A stretch of 64,000 nucleotides of DNA from Patiriisocius sp047730165 (GTDB lineage: Bacteria > Bacteroidota > Bacteroidia > Flavobacteriales > Flavobacteriaceae), in contig NZ_CP159834.1 of NCBI RefSeq assembly GCF_047730165.1, positions 620,001 to 684,000 on the forward strand, given 5' to 3'. A model generated the notes under the pieces. That model searched no databases, was not told the DNA's origin, and was given only the letters and a program-made list of their open reading frames with translations. The position numbers and the translations under genes were made by a program. Each line of letters starts with the position of its first letter. The stretch's first letter is position 1. Positions 1 to 8,902 of the stretch are shown here, piece after piece.

Positions 1-258
1 AATGACTATACAAACGAGAAAGCCATCTTAATCCCTCAAAGTATTATATCTGAGAATGCAGATGGAGAACAGTTTGTATACAAACTCACAGACATTGCTA
101 GTGAGAATGCTATTGCGGTAAGAGCTGTGATTAAAACCGGTAAGACTAAAGGAGATTCCATCGAGGTATTAGACGGCTTGACTGCTGGGGATCAATTAAT
201 TGAAGAAGGTGCAAGAAGCGTAAAAGATGGGCAGGAAGTAAAAATCATTACCTATTAA
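1..258 (+). CDS. RND efflux periplasmic adaptor subunit, C-terminal end (partial)
   Basis: The open frame enters from the left edge and stops at TAA 256-258, so only the last 85 residues are visible. They read as the beta-barrel and membrane-proximal end of a membrane fusion protein: IPQSII, then VYKL, then a run like IKTGKTKGDSIEVLDGL and a final QEVKIITY. Such adaptors bridge an inner-membrane RND pump and an outer-membrane TolC-like channel. The RND pump gene follows on the same strand about 160 bases downstream, which supports the call. The N-terminal lipoyl/hairpin region and any signal peptide lie outside the window. Confidence 0.8.
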   Translation, partial: NDYTNEKAILIPQSIISENADGEQFVYKLTDIASENAIAVRAVIKTGKTKGDSIEVLDGLTAGDQLIEEGARSVKDGQEVKIITY

Positions 259-264
259 TAATTC

Positions 265-327
265 TATTTTTTCTACTCCGGAAATAGCAATGGCCTTGCT
301 ATTTATATTTCCGAAGTAGAAAAAAAG
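265..327. repeat. Long intercistronic inverted repeat between adaptor and pump genes
   Basis: CTACTCCGGAAATA (273-286) pairs with TATTTCCGAAGTAG (306-319) with one mismatch. The stem is extended outward by a T run on the left and an A run on the right. An inner hairpin (GCAA, TGGCC loop, TTGC) lies at 287-299. The T run is on the wrong side for a canonical terminator on the plus strand, so an mRNA stability or processing element between the adaptor and pump genes is more likely. Confidence 0.6.
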
Positions 328-419
328 ACAGTGTTCGTTTTAGCGAGGACAAATAAGATACTAACCAAAGATTCCCGCATATACACGGGTACTAAACACT
401 CACTTTTGTGAGCAAGAGT

Positions 420-3400
420 ATGGCAAAAAAGAAAAAGAATACAGAAAAAGAATTTAAACTCTCTTCTTGGGCAATTAACAATAAGACCACCATTTATATG
501 ATGATGGCGATGGTTTTGTATCTAGGCTTTACTGCTTATATGACCATGCCTAGAGAAAACTTTCCTGAAATTAACGAAACTAAAATTTACATTAGTTCTG
601 TGTACCCGGGGAATACGGCAGAGGATATTGAAAAACTGATTACAGACCCCCTTGAGGATAAGCTAAAATCTATTAGCAATAAAGTAGAGTTAACCTCCAC
701 GTCTCAAGAAGACCACTCGATGATTATCATTGAGTTTGATGAAGGGATCTCTGTAGAGTTAGCAAAGCAACGAGTTAAGGACGAAATAGACACAGAAACT
801 TCTGGTGAAGACTGGCCTACATTTAACGGTGCCAAAGTAGAGCCCAATGTTTTTGAGCTGAGTATGAGTGAAGAAATACCTATTCTCAACATCAATATAT
901 CTGGTGATTATCCGGTGACAAAACTGAAAGAATACGGAGAATATCTTCAAGATGAAATAGAGAACCTAGAAGAAATTAAGAAGGTTGATATTCGTGGAGC
1001 ACAAGAGAAAGAGGTAGAAGTTGCGGTTGATATTTATAAAATGATGGCTTCGTCTATAAGTTTTAATGACGTTCAAAGCGCCATCAGTAATGGGAACATG
1101 ACGATGTCTGCCGGAAATTTAGTAGCGAGCGGACAGCGCAGGACCATCCGTATTATTGGTGAAATTGAAAAGCCTAATGATCTTGAAAAATTTGTTGTTA
1201 AATCTCAAGACGGAAACATTGTTTACCTAAAGGATATTGCAGAGATTAGTTTTAAAGAAAAAGACAGAACTACCTATGCGCGTGATTTTGGGAAACGTGT
1301 GGTAATGCTCGATGTCAAAAAACGAAGTGGTAAAAACATGGTTGCTGCTGCAGAAAAAGTAGAAATCATTGTGGCTGAGGCGAAGGCAAATTTCTTCCCG
1401 CCAGATTTATCTGTTACGATCTCAAATGACCAATCTTCTAAAACAATTGGCCAGGTAGATGACCTTGTAAATAATATCATCTTTGGTATTATACTCGTGG
1501 TTACCGTATTAATGTTCTTCTTAGGGTTTAAGAATGCACTGTTTGTTGGGTTCGCTATCCCGATGTCAATGTTTATGTCTTTGATGATTTTAGGCTGGAT
1601 GGGGTATACCCTGAATACGATGATTCTCTTTGGGTTGATAATGGGACTAGGGATGCTTGTGGACAACGGTATTGTTGTAGTTGAAAACGTATATCGTTTG
1701 ATGGAAGATGAGGGACTGAGTCGTGTGGAAGCCGCTAAAAAAGGTATTGGCGAAATCGCATTTCCTATTATAATATCTACGGCAACTACAGTAGCTGCAT
1801 TTGTACCTTTAGGATTATGGCCAGGATTGATGGGACAGTTTATGATCTACTTCCCTATAACACTTTCGGTCGTTCTAGGATCTTCATTATTTGTTGCCAT
1901 CTTCTTTAACTCGGTGTTGGTTTCTCAATTTATGACTACAGAAGACAAAGACATGCCTATTAAAAACATTATTAAAATTTCGGCAATTGTTGGAGGAATA
2001 GGGCTCATCATTGCTTTCATTGGAGGCGAATATCGTGGACTAGGTGTCTTAATGGTTTTTGTATCTATTATGCTATGGGTGTATCGTTTAATACTTCGTA
2101 AAGCGGCTAATAGCTTTCAAAACAAAGCACTTGTTCGTCTTGAAAACTGGTACCAGAAAAACTTAACTACTGCATTTAAAGGTGCAAGACCGTATCTATT
2201 AGTTGTAGGTGTTTTTTCCTTATTATTTATAACACTAGGATTGTTTGGCGCTTCTATGGCTTCAGGAAATACAAAGTTTGAATTTTTTCCAGACAATACT
2301 CCTAATCAAATAATTGTCTACATAGAATATCCTGAAGGAACGGATATTGAAAAAACAAATGCGATTACCAAAGAAATTGAAGAGCGCGTCTACAAGACAC
2401 TCAATGATGCTACCTATATGGATGGTGATCATAATTTTCTAGTTGAAAGTGCTGTTTCTCAAGTAGGGGAAGGTGCTGGAAACCCACAAACGGATGGTGG
2501 GTCATCTGCAGAGATGCCACACAAAGCGAAAATTACCGCGTCTATGCGCGAGTATAAATATAGACGGGGTGAAGACAGTGAAGTACTGCGACAAAAAGTA
2601 CTTGACGCCTTAGCAAATGTATATCCAGGAATTTCGATTTCAGTAGAAAAAGATGCGAACGGGCCGCCCGCAGGATCACCTGTTAACATAGAGCTTCGTG
2701 GAGACGATTACAATGAGCTCATTGCCACGGCAGAAAACATGCGCAAGTTTCTTAACGATAAAAATATTCCTGGCGTAGAAGAGCTTAAAATAGATGTTAA
2801 TAGAGGTAAGCCTGGAATGCAAGTGGTAGTTGATCGTGAAAAGGCAGGAGAGTTAGGTGTAACCACAGGACAAGTAGGGCAACAGTTGCGTAACTCTATT
2901 TTTGGAACGAAAGCAGGGGTGTATAAAGAAGATGGAGAAGACTACGATATATACGTTCGTTTTAATGAAGAAAGCCGTTACAACACCAGCGCTTTGTTTA
3001 ATCAAACCATGACATTTAGAACGAATACGGGCCAATTGAGAGAAATCCCCGTGTCTGCAGTAGCATCACAAAACAACAATTCCGGTTTTAGTGCTATAAA
3101 ACATAAAGAAACGAGCCGAGTTGTGACGGTATACTCTGCTTTAAAGCCGGGGTATACAGATGCAAGCGCCGCTGTAAGACAGATTCAAAACGAGATGCGA
3201 AATTTTGAAGGAATGCCTGAGAATATTAAACCTAATTATACAGGACAATTAGAAGAGCAGGCAAAAGAACAAACCTTTTTAGTGGGAGCCTTCTTTAGCG
3301 GACTTGGATTGATTTTCTTAATTCTAATCTTCCAATTCAATTCGTTCTCTAAGCCTCTTATCATAATGATCGCTATTTTCTTAAGTTTCATTGGAGTATT

Positions 3401-3932
3401 TGGCGGGATCTTACTTACGGGAGCACCCTTTGTTTTATTGATGACGATGATGGGTATTATTTCGCTTGCCGGGATTGTGGTAAACAATGGTGTGGTGCTG
3501 CTGGATTATGCGCAGCTCTTAATTGACCGAAAGAAAAACGACCTTGATCTTGACCAAACAGAATACCTTGAGAAAGAAGATTTATTGGCCAGTATTATCA
3601 CAGCAGGTAAAGCACGTTTACGTCCGGTATTACTTACTGCGATTACTACTATCCTAGGATTAATACCGCTAGCCATAGGCTTGAATATTGACTTCTTCTC
3701 CCTCTTTAGCGCCTTTGATCCAAAAATTTATATGGGTGGAGACAACGTGATTTTTTGGGGACCCTTAGCTTGGACCGTTATTTACGGACTCTTTATTGCT
3801 ACATTCCTTACGTTAATCGTGGTGCCTATTTTGTTTTACTTCGCAATGCGTTTAAAAATGAAAGTGCACTACTGGCGTAATCCAAGGGAAGAAGATGTGA
3901 ATGAAGACATCAACCTAGAAGCAGCAGAGTAA
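420..3932 (+). CDS. RND (AcrB-like) multidrug efflux transporter
   Basis: Inner-membrane proton-driven RND pump of 1170 residues, the usual size or slightly longer for the AcrB/HAE family. Visible are an N-terminal helix at about residues 24-43, two large periplasmic porter/docking regions, and the TM4 signature GMLVDNGIVVVEN with the proton-relay Asp near residue 415. A second helix bundle ends at the C-terminus. Residues about 515-560 contain two additional hydrophobic segments between TM6 and TM7 that AcrB lacks. A GTG at 408 is in frame, but ATG 420 is preferred because MAKKKKN is a normal A-rich flavobacterial start. The adaptor gene lies upstream and a strong terminator follows at 3981. 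The substrate cannot be told; one Asp rather than the AcrB Asp-Asp pair is present in TM4. Confidence 0.9.
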   Translation: MAKKKKNTEKEFKLSSWAINNKTTIYMMMAMVLYLGFTAYMTMPRENFPEINETKIYISSVYPGNTAEDIEKLITDPLEDKLKSISNKVELTSTSQEDHSMIIIEFDEGISVELAKQRVKDEIDTETSGEDWPTFNGAKVEPNVFELSMSEEIPILNINISGDYPVTKLKEYGEYLQDEIENLEEIKKVDIRGAQEKEVEVAVDIYKMMASSISFNDVQSAISNGNMTMSAGNLVASGQRRTIRIIGEIEKPNDLEKFVVKSQDGNIVYLKDIAEISFKEKDRTTYARDFGKRVVMLDVKKRSGKNMVAAAEKVEIIVAEAKANFFPPDLSVTISNDQSSKTIGQVDDLVNNIIFGIILVVTVLMFFLGFKNALFVGFAIPMSMFMSLMILGWMGYTLNTMILFGLIMGLGMLVDNGIVVVENVYRLMEDEGLSRVEAAKKGIGEIAFPIIISTATTVAAFVPLGLWPGLMGQFMIYFPITLSVVLGSSLFVAIFFNSVLVSQFMTTEDKDMPIKNIIKISAIVGGIGLIIAFIGGEYRGLGVLMVFVSIMLWVYRLILRKAANSFQNKALVRLENWYQKNLTTAFKGARPYLLVVGVFSLLFITLGLFGASMASGNTKFEFFPDNTPNQIIVYIEYPEGTDIEKTNAITKEIEERVYKTLNDATYMDGDHNFLVESAVSQVGEGAGNPQTDGGSSAEMPHKAKITASMREYKYRRGEDSEVLRQKVLDALANVYPGISISVEKDANGPPAGSPVNIELRGDDYNELIATAENMRKFLNDKNIPGVEELKIDVNRGKPGMQVVVDREKAGELGVTTGQVGQQLRNSIFGTKAGVYKEDGEDYDIYVRFNEESRYNTSALFNQTMTFRTNTGQLREIPVSAVASQNNNSGFSAIKHKETSRVVTVYSALKPGYTDASAAVRQIQNEMRNFEGMPENIKPNYTGQLEEQAKEQTFLVGAFFSGLGLIFLILIFQFNSFSKPLIIMIAIFLSFIGVFGGILLTGAPFVLLMTMMGIISLAGIVVNNGVVLLDYAQLLIDRKKNDLDLDQTEYLEKEDLLASIITAGKARLRPVLLTAITTILGLIPLAIGLNIDFFSLFSAFDPKIYMGGDNVIFWGPLAWTVIYGLFIATFLTLIVVPILFYFAMRLKMKVHYWRNPREEDVNEDINLEAAE

Positions 3933-3980
3933 TACCTTTTTAACTATGTGATGCCTTGCGGCGGAAACATTATAAGCTGT

Positions 3981-4020
3981 AAAAACGCCCTTAACACGTA
4001 TTATTGTTAAGGGCGTTTTT
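3981..4020 (+). terminator. Rho-independent terminator after the RND pump gene
   Basis: Perfect 16-bp stem: AAAAACGCCCTTAACA pairs with TGTTAAGGGCGTTTTT around an 8-base loop, ending in TTTTT. The A run at the left side would make it work on the minus strand as well. Confidence 0.9.
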
Positions 4021-4092
4021 GATTTTGGCTTATTTCCGAAGTAATAATAGCTGCGATATCAAGTACGCTCAGCAGAACCGCTACCTCATAAT

Positions 4093-4124
4093 AAAGCCCC
4101 TATACAAAAGAGTATAGGGGCTTT
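4093..4124 (-). terminator. Terminator of the susCD transcript
   Basis: AAAGCCCCTATAC and GTATAGGGGCTTT form a perfect 13-bp stem with a 6-base loop. On the minus strand it lies just after the SusD stop codon and ends in TTT followed by ATTAT. Confidence 0.85.
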
Positions 4125-4142
4125 AAAAATATATAATACTTA

Positions 4143-5477
4143 TTATAAGTTTTCAGTAAGTGGAATTGGTAATACATTAAAAATTTGATCTCCTTCTCTA
4201 TCAATTGGTAATGTATTTGATAGGCTATATCTACGTAAATCAAACATTCTATGATTTTCACTCCATAAAGAATATCTTCTTTGGTTCAACATTTCAGAAG
4301 TTAAAGAAGCTGCATCTGTAGCACCTCCAAAATCTCCTATGGTATATTGATTACGTATTACATTTAATGCTGCTTCTGCATTAGGAAGCGCGCCAGCAAG
4401 AATACTAGCTTCTGCAAATACTAAAATCAATTCTTCATTACGAATCATGTCAATTTCTGAAGTGTTTGTAGCGTATAAACGGGTTTCATTCACACCTGTT
4501 AAACCATCTTGAGAAGCAGTAGGATCTGGCCTTGGCGCTGTCTTTGATGTTACACGTGTATCACCCACTTCTGCATCTGCCAACCAACTATCGTGCACGA
4601 TGATTTGATCTCCATTATTAGGAAAATCATCTGTAGATGGTACTCTAAATACAGGATTTGCTTGATCATTTCCTCCGAGTCCAAAAGTATGTTTAGGACC
4701 CATAGTTAAATCACCCGTTAAATCAAAATAAGAAGCGTTCAGTGCTGTAATTGCACCAGCACCATCACCAGCATATACAGCTGCAACTGCTGCTGCCGCT
4801 CTATTGAATTGGCTAAAAGTTGCTGGGGTATCATATCCTTCAAATCCATCACTCAATGAAAAAACAAATGAATCACCCGCATTTTGCAGGTTTCCGTTTG
4901 CCTCATTAAGCATCGCTCTTATTCCTGCAATTGCAGGATCAAAATCCAACAATGGTCCTAAATTATCTGGATCGCTCACATCAACTCTTGCTTTATTATA
5001 AGCTTTCAATACTTGAATCAACTCATAAGCAATTACTGTCTTTGCATACCCTAAGTACCCACTGCGCTCTGCATCATTAACCGCTGAAGTATTATTCACT
5101 GCATCGATTAACAAGTTAGCATTTTTGATTGCTCTGTAGTTACCTCCCCATTGAGAAGTACTATAGAATGAATTATTATCTAATGGCGTACCATTTTTAC
5201 CTAATAAATCACTTGTATTTCTAGGATCCGCATCAAACAGATACAGTTCTCTTGCCATAGTTCCGCTTGCTGAAACCTCAACACCTAAACCATTTCTAGT
5301 TGTTGACTCTACCCCTACCACCAATTCATTTAATTGTCCTTTAGAGGCTTCTACAGAAACGCCATCTACACTAGGGCCATCTTGGTCTATTACCTCTTCA
5401 AATTCGCAAGAGGTAGCAAATAGCACAGTTCCGCAAAGGAGGCTGTATTTTGCTATAGTATTTAATATATTTTTCAT
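4143..5477 (-). CDS. SusD/RagB-family nutrient-binding outer-membrane lipoprotein
   Basis: 444-residue surface lipoprotein forming the lid of a SusCD importer. The N-terminus is a signal peptide ending in the lipobox FATSC, with Cys24 as the lipidated residue. The SusD-like hallmarks are TPR-like helical stretches (YLGYAKTVIAYELIQVLKAY) and a C-terminal RRYSLWSENHRMFDLRRY block followed by a PIP motif near the end. The gene lies 10 bases downstream of the SusC gene, the standard order. No glycosidase, sulfatase or SusR-like regulator is adjacent, so the substrate cannot be inferred; peptides or host-independent organics are as likely as glycans. Confidence 0.92.
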   Translation of the reverse strand: MKNILNTIAKYSLLCGTVLFATSCEFEEVIDQDGPSVDGVSVEASKGQLNELVVGVESTTRNGLGVEVSASGTMARELYLFDADPRNTSDLLGKNGTPLDNNSFYSTSQWGGNYRAIKNANLLIDAVNNTSAVNDAERSGYLGYAKTVIAYELIQVLKAYNKARVDVSDPDNLGPLLDFDPAIAGIRAMLNEANGNLQNAGDSFVFSLSDGFEGYDTPATFSQFNRAAAAVAAVYAGDGAGAITALNASYFDLTGDLTMGPKHTFGLGGNDQANPVFRVPSTDDFPNNGDQIIVHDSWLADAEVGDTRVTSKTAPRPDPTASQDGLTGVNETRLYATNTSEIDMIRNEELILVFAEASILAGALPNAEAALNVIRNQYTIGDFGGATDAASLTSEMLNQRRYSLWSENHRMFDLRRYSLSNTLPIDREGDQIFNVLPIPLTENL

Positions 5478-5487
5478 ATTCTATATT

Positions 5488-8442
5488 TTAAAAGTTTACG
5501 TTTAAGTGAAAATACACTTGTTTTGAACTAGGGAAAGGAGTTACCTCAATTCCAGTAGATAGCCCTGAACCACCATTTACTGATACCTCTGGGTCATAAC
5601 TGTTATAATCAGATACGGTAAAAAGATTTCTACCTGAGAAACCAAATTTCACATTTTCAACTAAATCACCAAATACTTGGTCAATTACTTGTCTTGGAAA
5701 TCTGTAGTATAACGCCGCTTCACGAAGTCTTAAATAACCCGCTGGCTGAACAAAACGTTCTCCGTTAAATGGCAATGCTAATCTTGCTTGACCAGCTGCC
5801 GTTTCTAAATCTGGAGTAACGCCTCCTAAATCTGTCAATAACGTTGAAAGATTTAAGTTTTCTCCACCTGATTTCAATTGCATCAAAAAGGATAGATCAA
5901 AATTCTTTAAAAACGTGATGTTGTTATCCCACGCCATTTGAAAGTCTGGCTCTACATTTCCAACACGTGTTGGAACATTTGGAGTAGAAGGATCGTTATC
6001 TGTATCTAAGTTAGTTACTAATTGAGTAATAGGACTTCCTTCTTCAATATAGAATGAACCTAAACCTAAACCAAATCCTGCTCCATCTGGAGTAAATGGA
6101 TCTACATCAAGTCTTGTAATTTCTGAACGGTTAAAGTAATACTGGATTCCTGTACTCCAAGTAAAATTTTCTCCTCTTACTACATCACCTCTTAAAGCTA
6201 ATTCAAGCCCTCTATTTTCAGAATCTGCTAAGTTTGTTAACTCTCTTGTAAACCCTGAAGAAGATGGTAGCGCACGACCTAAAATTAAGTCTTCAACCGT
6301 TTTAGTATAGTACGTTGCCTCTAGGGTGACTCTATTGTCCATAACACCTACATCCACACCAAGTTCTAATTCTCTTGAAGTTTCTGGTTGAATATTAGGA
6401 TCTCCTCTAAGACCTCCTAGAGAAACTCCAGGACTTCCACCTATACTACTTGCGTTATAACTAGTGAAAGTTGACCCATAATTTGCAGGGTTACCCGTCT
6501 CACCATAAGCAGCTCTAAACTTTAATTGATTTATGTTTTCTAATTCCCAGAAATCAAAATTCGCAACGTTTACGGCCACAGAAGCTTTTGGATATCCAAA
6601 AAGTTCATTTGGATCTCCATTACGAGTAGACTTATCTAAACGGTATCCTAAAGTACCTATGATTTGGTTTTTATAATTCCCTTCTAATTGGGCAAAATAT
6701 CCAAAATCCTGTTCCTCTCCTCTATTCTGTGTTACAGATTGATTTACACCTTGTCCTGGCGTTGTTTGACCAGCGGCAAGATCTGCACCTGTACTTAACA
6801 ATCGATCTCTTTCTTGAAAGATATAAGCGATACCAGCTTGAGTGGTAAGATTAAGATCTCCTTCCATCATTTCTTTATCCCAAACACCAATAGCTTGTGT
6901 GTTCAAAAATGTATCGTTGTTTTTACCTACAGCGACAAATCCGTTTTGTCCACCTATTTGTGCTTGATGCGTTTCTGGAACATAAACATATGTTTCATTT
7001 GCAAGCACATCAATACCTCCATTAATAAGAAGTTTCACATTGTTCGTTTCATCTTGAAAGAGTTTAGATGTTAAACTCAATCCCTGTATAATACGGTTGT
7101 TTACATCTTCATTAATTGCATTGTCTCTTACAAAAAGTGGATTTCCAGGGTAATTAGGGTTATTAGGATAGTTTCCTTGTTCATCAGGATATAAGTTATT
7201 CCAAGGTCTTGTAAACGCTAATGTGTATCCATAACTAAGACCACCTTCATTTTCATTACCCGTAAAACTTCTACTAGAACTACTTCTTACAAAGTTTGTG
7301 TTAGAAGATAGTTTAAAAGTTTCTGAAATTTTATGATCTATGTTTCCTCTGAATGTAAAACGCTCAAAGCCTGTATTTTTAATAATTCCCGCTTCATCAC
7401 GATATCCACCACCTACATAAAATTTAGTTTTAGCATTTCCACCTGCAGCACTTAGGCGAGTGTCTTGAATAAACCCAGTTTCACCATAAATGATATCTTC
7501 ATAATCATATAAACTTCCTCTGCTTGCAATTACAGCTTCGTATTTTGCTCTTTCTTCAGGCCCAAAAGTATCCTCAACAGATTGCGCTGTCCAAGGACGT
7601 AAGCCTAATGGGTTTGCAATATTCTGTGTTCCTATATCCTGACTAAAGCTGATTTTTGTTTTTCCGGCTTTACCTCTTTTAGTAGTTATGATTATAACAC
7701 CCGCGTTACCACGTTGTCCATAAATTGCTGCTGCAGATGAACCTTTTAATATTTCAATGTTTTGAATATCATTAGGGTCAATATCAGCTAGACGATTTCC
7801 TGAATTTTCTTCATTCCCTCTATTTGCTCCAGAAGCACCTCTTAAACCTGAAGAGATTTCAGAGTTATTTAAGTATACTCCATCTATAATAAAAAGTGGT
7901 TGGTTGTTACCAGTTAAAGACGACACACCACGCAAACGCAAAGCAACACCACCACCTGGAGCACCAGATGTAGAAGTAATATTAACCCCCGTTACTTTTC
8001 CATATAAAGCACCATCAATCGTAGATTGCCCCGTAGTTCCTACTAATTGCTCAGCAGTTACAGAACTCACAGCGTTTGCTGAGTTAGATCGCTTTATAGA
8101 AGTAGCAAGCCCTGTAATTACAACCTCATCAAGAGATTCTGCAGACTCACCTAAAACAATGTTCTGTGGAGAATCACTAGTAAAAGACTGCTCAATAGTA
8201 GTATACCCTATAGAAGAGAATACAAGTGTGGCAGGCAAATTGTCTACATTAATGGAAAAATCACCATCCAAACTTGATGTTGTTCCATTAGAAGTTCCTT
8301 TTTCAATAATACTAGCAAAAGGCACCGCATCGCCATTTGCGTCCTTTACTGTTCCAGAAAGTGTGCTTTGGGCAAATGCAGCACAAGAAAGGAATAAAAG
8401 CATAAGCAAGAATATCCTGCCGAGATAGTTAGTTTGTTTCAT
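5488..8442 (-). CDS. SusC/RagA-family TonB-linked outer-membrane transporter
   Basis: 984-residue TonB-dependent transporter. A signal peptide ending CAAFAQ is followed by a carboxypeptidase-regulatory-like domain (about residues 28-100, GTVKDANGDAVPFASI). Next comes the TonB-box-like LDEVVITG and a plug domain with the SusC signature NIEILKGSSAAAIYGQRGNAGVIIITTKRG. A 22-strand barrel ends in an aromatic, VNF-type C-terminus. It is the membrane channel partner of the SusD lipoprotein encoded immediately downstream. The long upstream region (8443-8580) probably carries its promoter. Confidence 0.95.
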   Translation of the reverse strand: MKQTNYLGRIFLLMLLFLSCAAFAQSTLSGTVKDANGDAVPFASIIEKGTSNGTTSSLDGDFSINVDNLPATLVFSSIGYTTIEQSFTSDSPQNIVLGESAESLDEVVITGLATSIKRSNSANAVSSVTAEQLVGTTGQSTIDGALYGKVTGVNITSTSGAPGGGVALRLRGVSSLTGNNQPLFIIDGVYLNNSEISSGLRGASGANRGNEENSGNRLADIDPNDIQNIEILKGSSAAAIYGQRGNAGVIIITTKRGKAGKTKISFSQDIGTQNIANPLGLRPWTAQSVEDTFGPEERAKYEAVIASRGSLYDYEDIIYGETGFIQDTRLSAAGGNAKTKFYVGGGYRDEAGIIKNTGFERFTFRGNIDHKISETFKLSSNTNFVRSSSSRSFTGNENEGGLSYGYTLAFTRPWNNLYPDEQGNYPNNPNYPGNPLFVRDNAINEDVNNRIIQGLSLTSKLFQDETNNVKLLINGGIDVLANETYVYVPETHQAQIGGQNGFVAVGKNNDTFLNTQAIGVWDKEMMEGDLNLTTQAGIAYIFQERDRLLSTGADLAAGQTTPGQGVNQSVTQNRGEEQDFGYFAQLEGNYKNQIIGTLGYRLDKSTRNGDPNELFGYPKASVAVNVANFDFWELENINQLKFRAAYGETGNPANYGSTFTSYNASSIGGSPGVSLGGLRGDPNIQPETSRELELGVDVGVMDNRVTLEATYYTKTVEDLILGRALPSSSGFTRELTNLADSENRGLELALRGDVVRGENFTWSTGIQYYFNRSEITRLDVDPFTPDGAGFGLGLGSFYIEEGSPITQLVTNLDTDNDPSTPNVPTRVGNVEPDFQMAWDNNITFLKNFDLSFLMQLKSGGENLNLSTLLTDLGGVTPDLETAAGQARLALPFNGERFVQPAGYLRLREAALYYRFPRQVIDQVFGDLVENVKFGFSGRNLFTVSDYNSYDPEVSVNGGSGLSTGIEVTPFPSSKQVYFHLNVNF

Positions 8443-8561
8443 AATAAAATGATTTTTGGTTTAAAGTCACAAATTAACAATTTATATTAAACTTTCTCTA
8501 ACAATCAATCACCTTTATTACGAAGATTACTGTTAAATATCATAAAAAAATAAAATTTCCT

Positions 8562-8569
8562 CAAAACTA
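8562..8569 (-). promoter_or_regulatory. Possible -7 element for susC
   Basis: On the minus strand this reads TAGTTTTG, a match to TANNTTTG, about 120 bases before the SusC start. No TTG is found at the usual 17-23 base spacing, so this is tentative. Nothing else could be assigned in the rest of the 460-base divergent region 8443-8902 apart from the aspS promoter. Confidence 0.3.
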
Positions 8570-8823
8570 TAATTATCAAATATCCTTGAACACATATGCA
8601 GATAAATTACTATAAACTTTATAGTGGTTGCCTTTCGGCAAAATTTTAAAGTTGGAAAAATGCCCAAAGCAATATAAATTCTTCCAGAGCTTTATGTTTA
8701 GGTTTTGACATATCCTCATCCGAAGGGTTAGAGAGGCTTTAGCAGAATCACAAGTAATCATTACCTTATTATTAACCATCTAAATTTTACCCCATTAACA
8801 TTTCAGCAACCCACATTAAATCT

Positions 8824-8831
8824 TATTTTTG
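8824..8831 (+). promoter_or_regulatory. -7 promoter element of aspS
   Basis: TATTTTTG matches the Bacteroidota TANNTTTG consensus 71 bases before the aspS ATG. The -33 TTG is not evident. Confidence 0.45.
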
Positions 8832-8902
8832 CATTCTTATTTATCTTTAATAAAGAAGACTGGAATTTCATTAAACCGAATCCAGCCTTCACAGAAAACA
8901 CT

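Noticed and set aside
1274..1666. 130-codon minus-strand frame inside the RND pump gene
   Set aside because: Antisense shadow of conserved membrane helices; no start context or family match.
7904..8428. 174-codon open frame on the plus strand opposite the SusC signal/plug region
   Set aside because: It is fully antisense to a well conserved SusC gene, has no recognisable domain and shows composition dictated by the other strand.
4143..8442. SusCD pair as a polysaccharide utilisation locus
   Set aside because: No glycoside hydrolase, lyase, sulfatase or hybrid sensor lies nearby, so calling it a PUL is not supported.
8576..8779. 67-codon minus-strand frame in the susC-aspS gap
   Set aside because: No family match, weak composition and overlap with the probable susC promoter. 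Could be chance in A+T-rich DNA.
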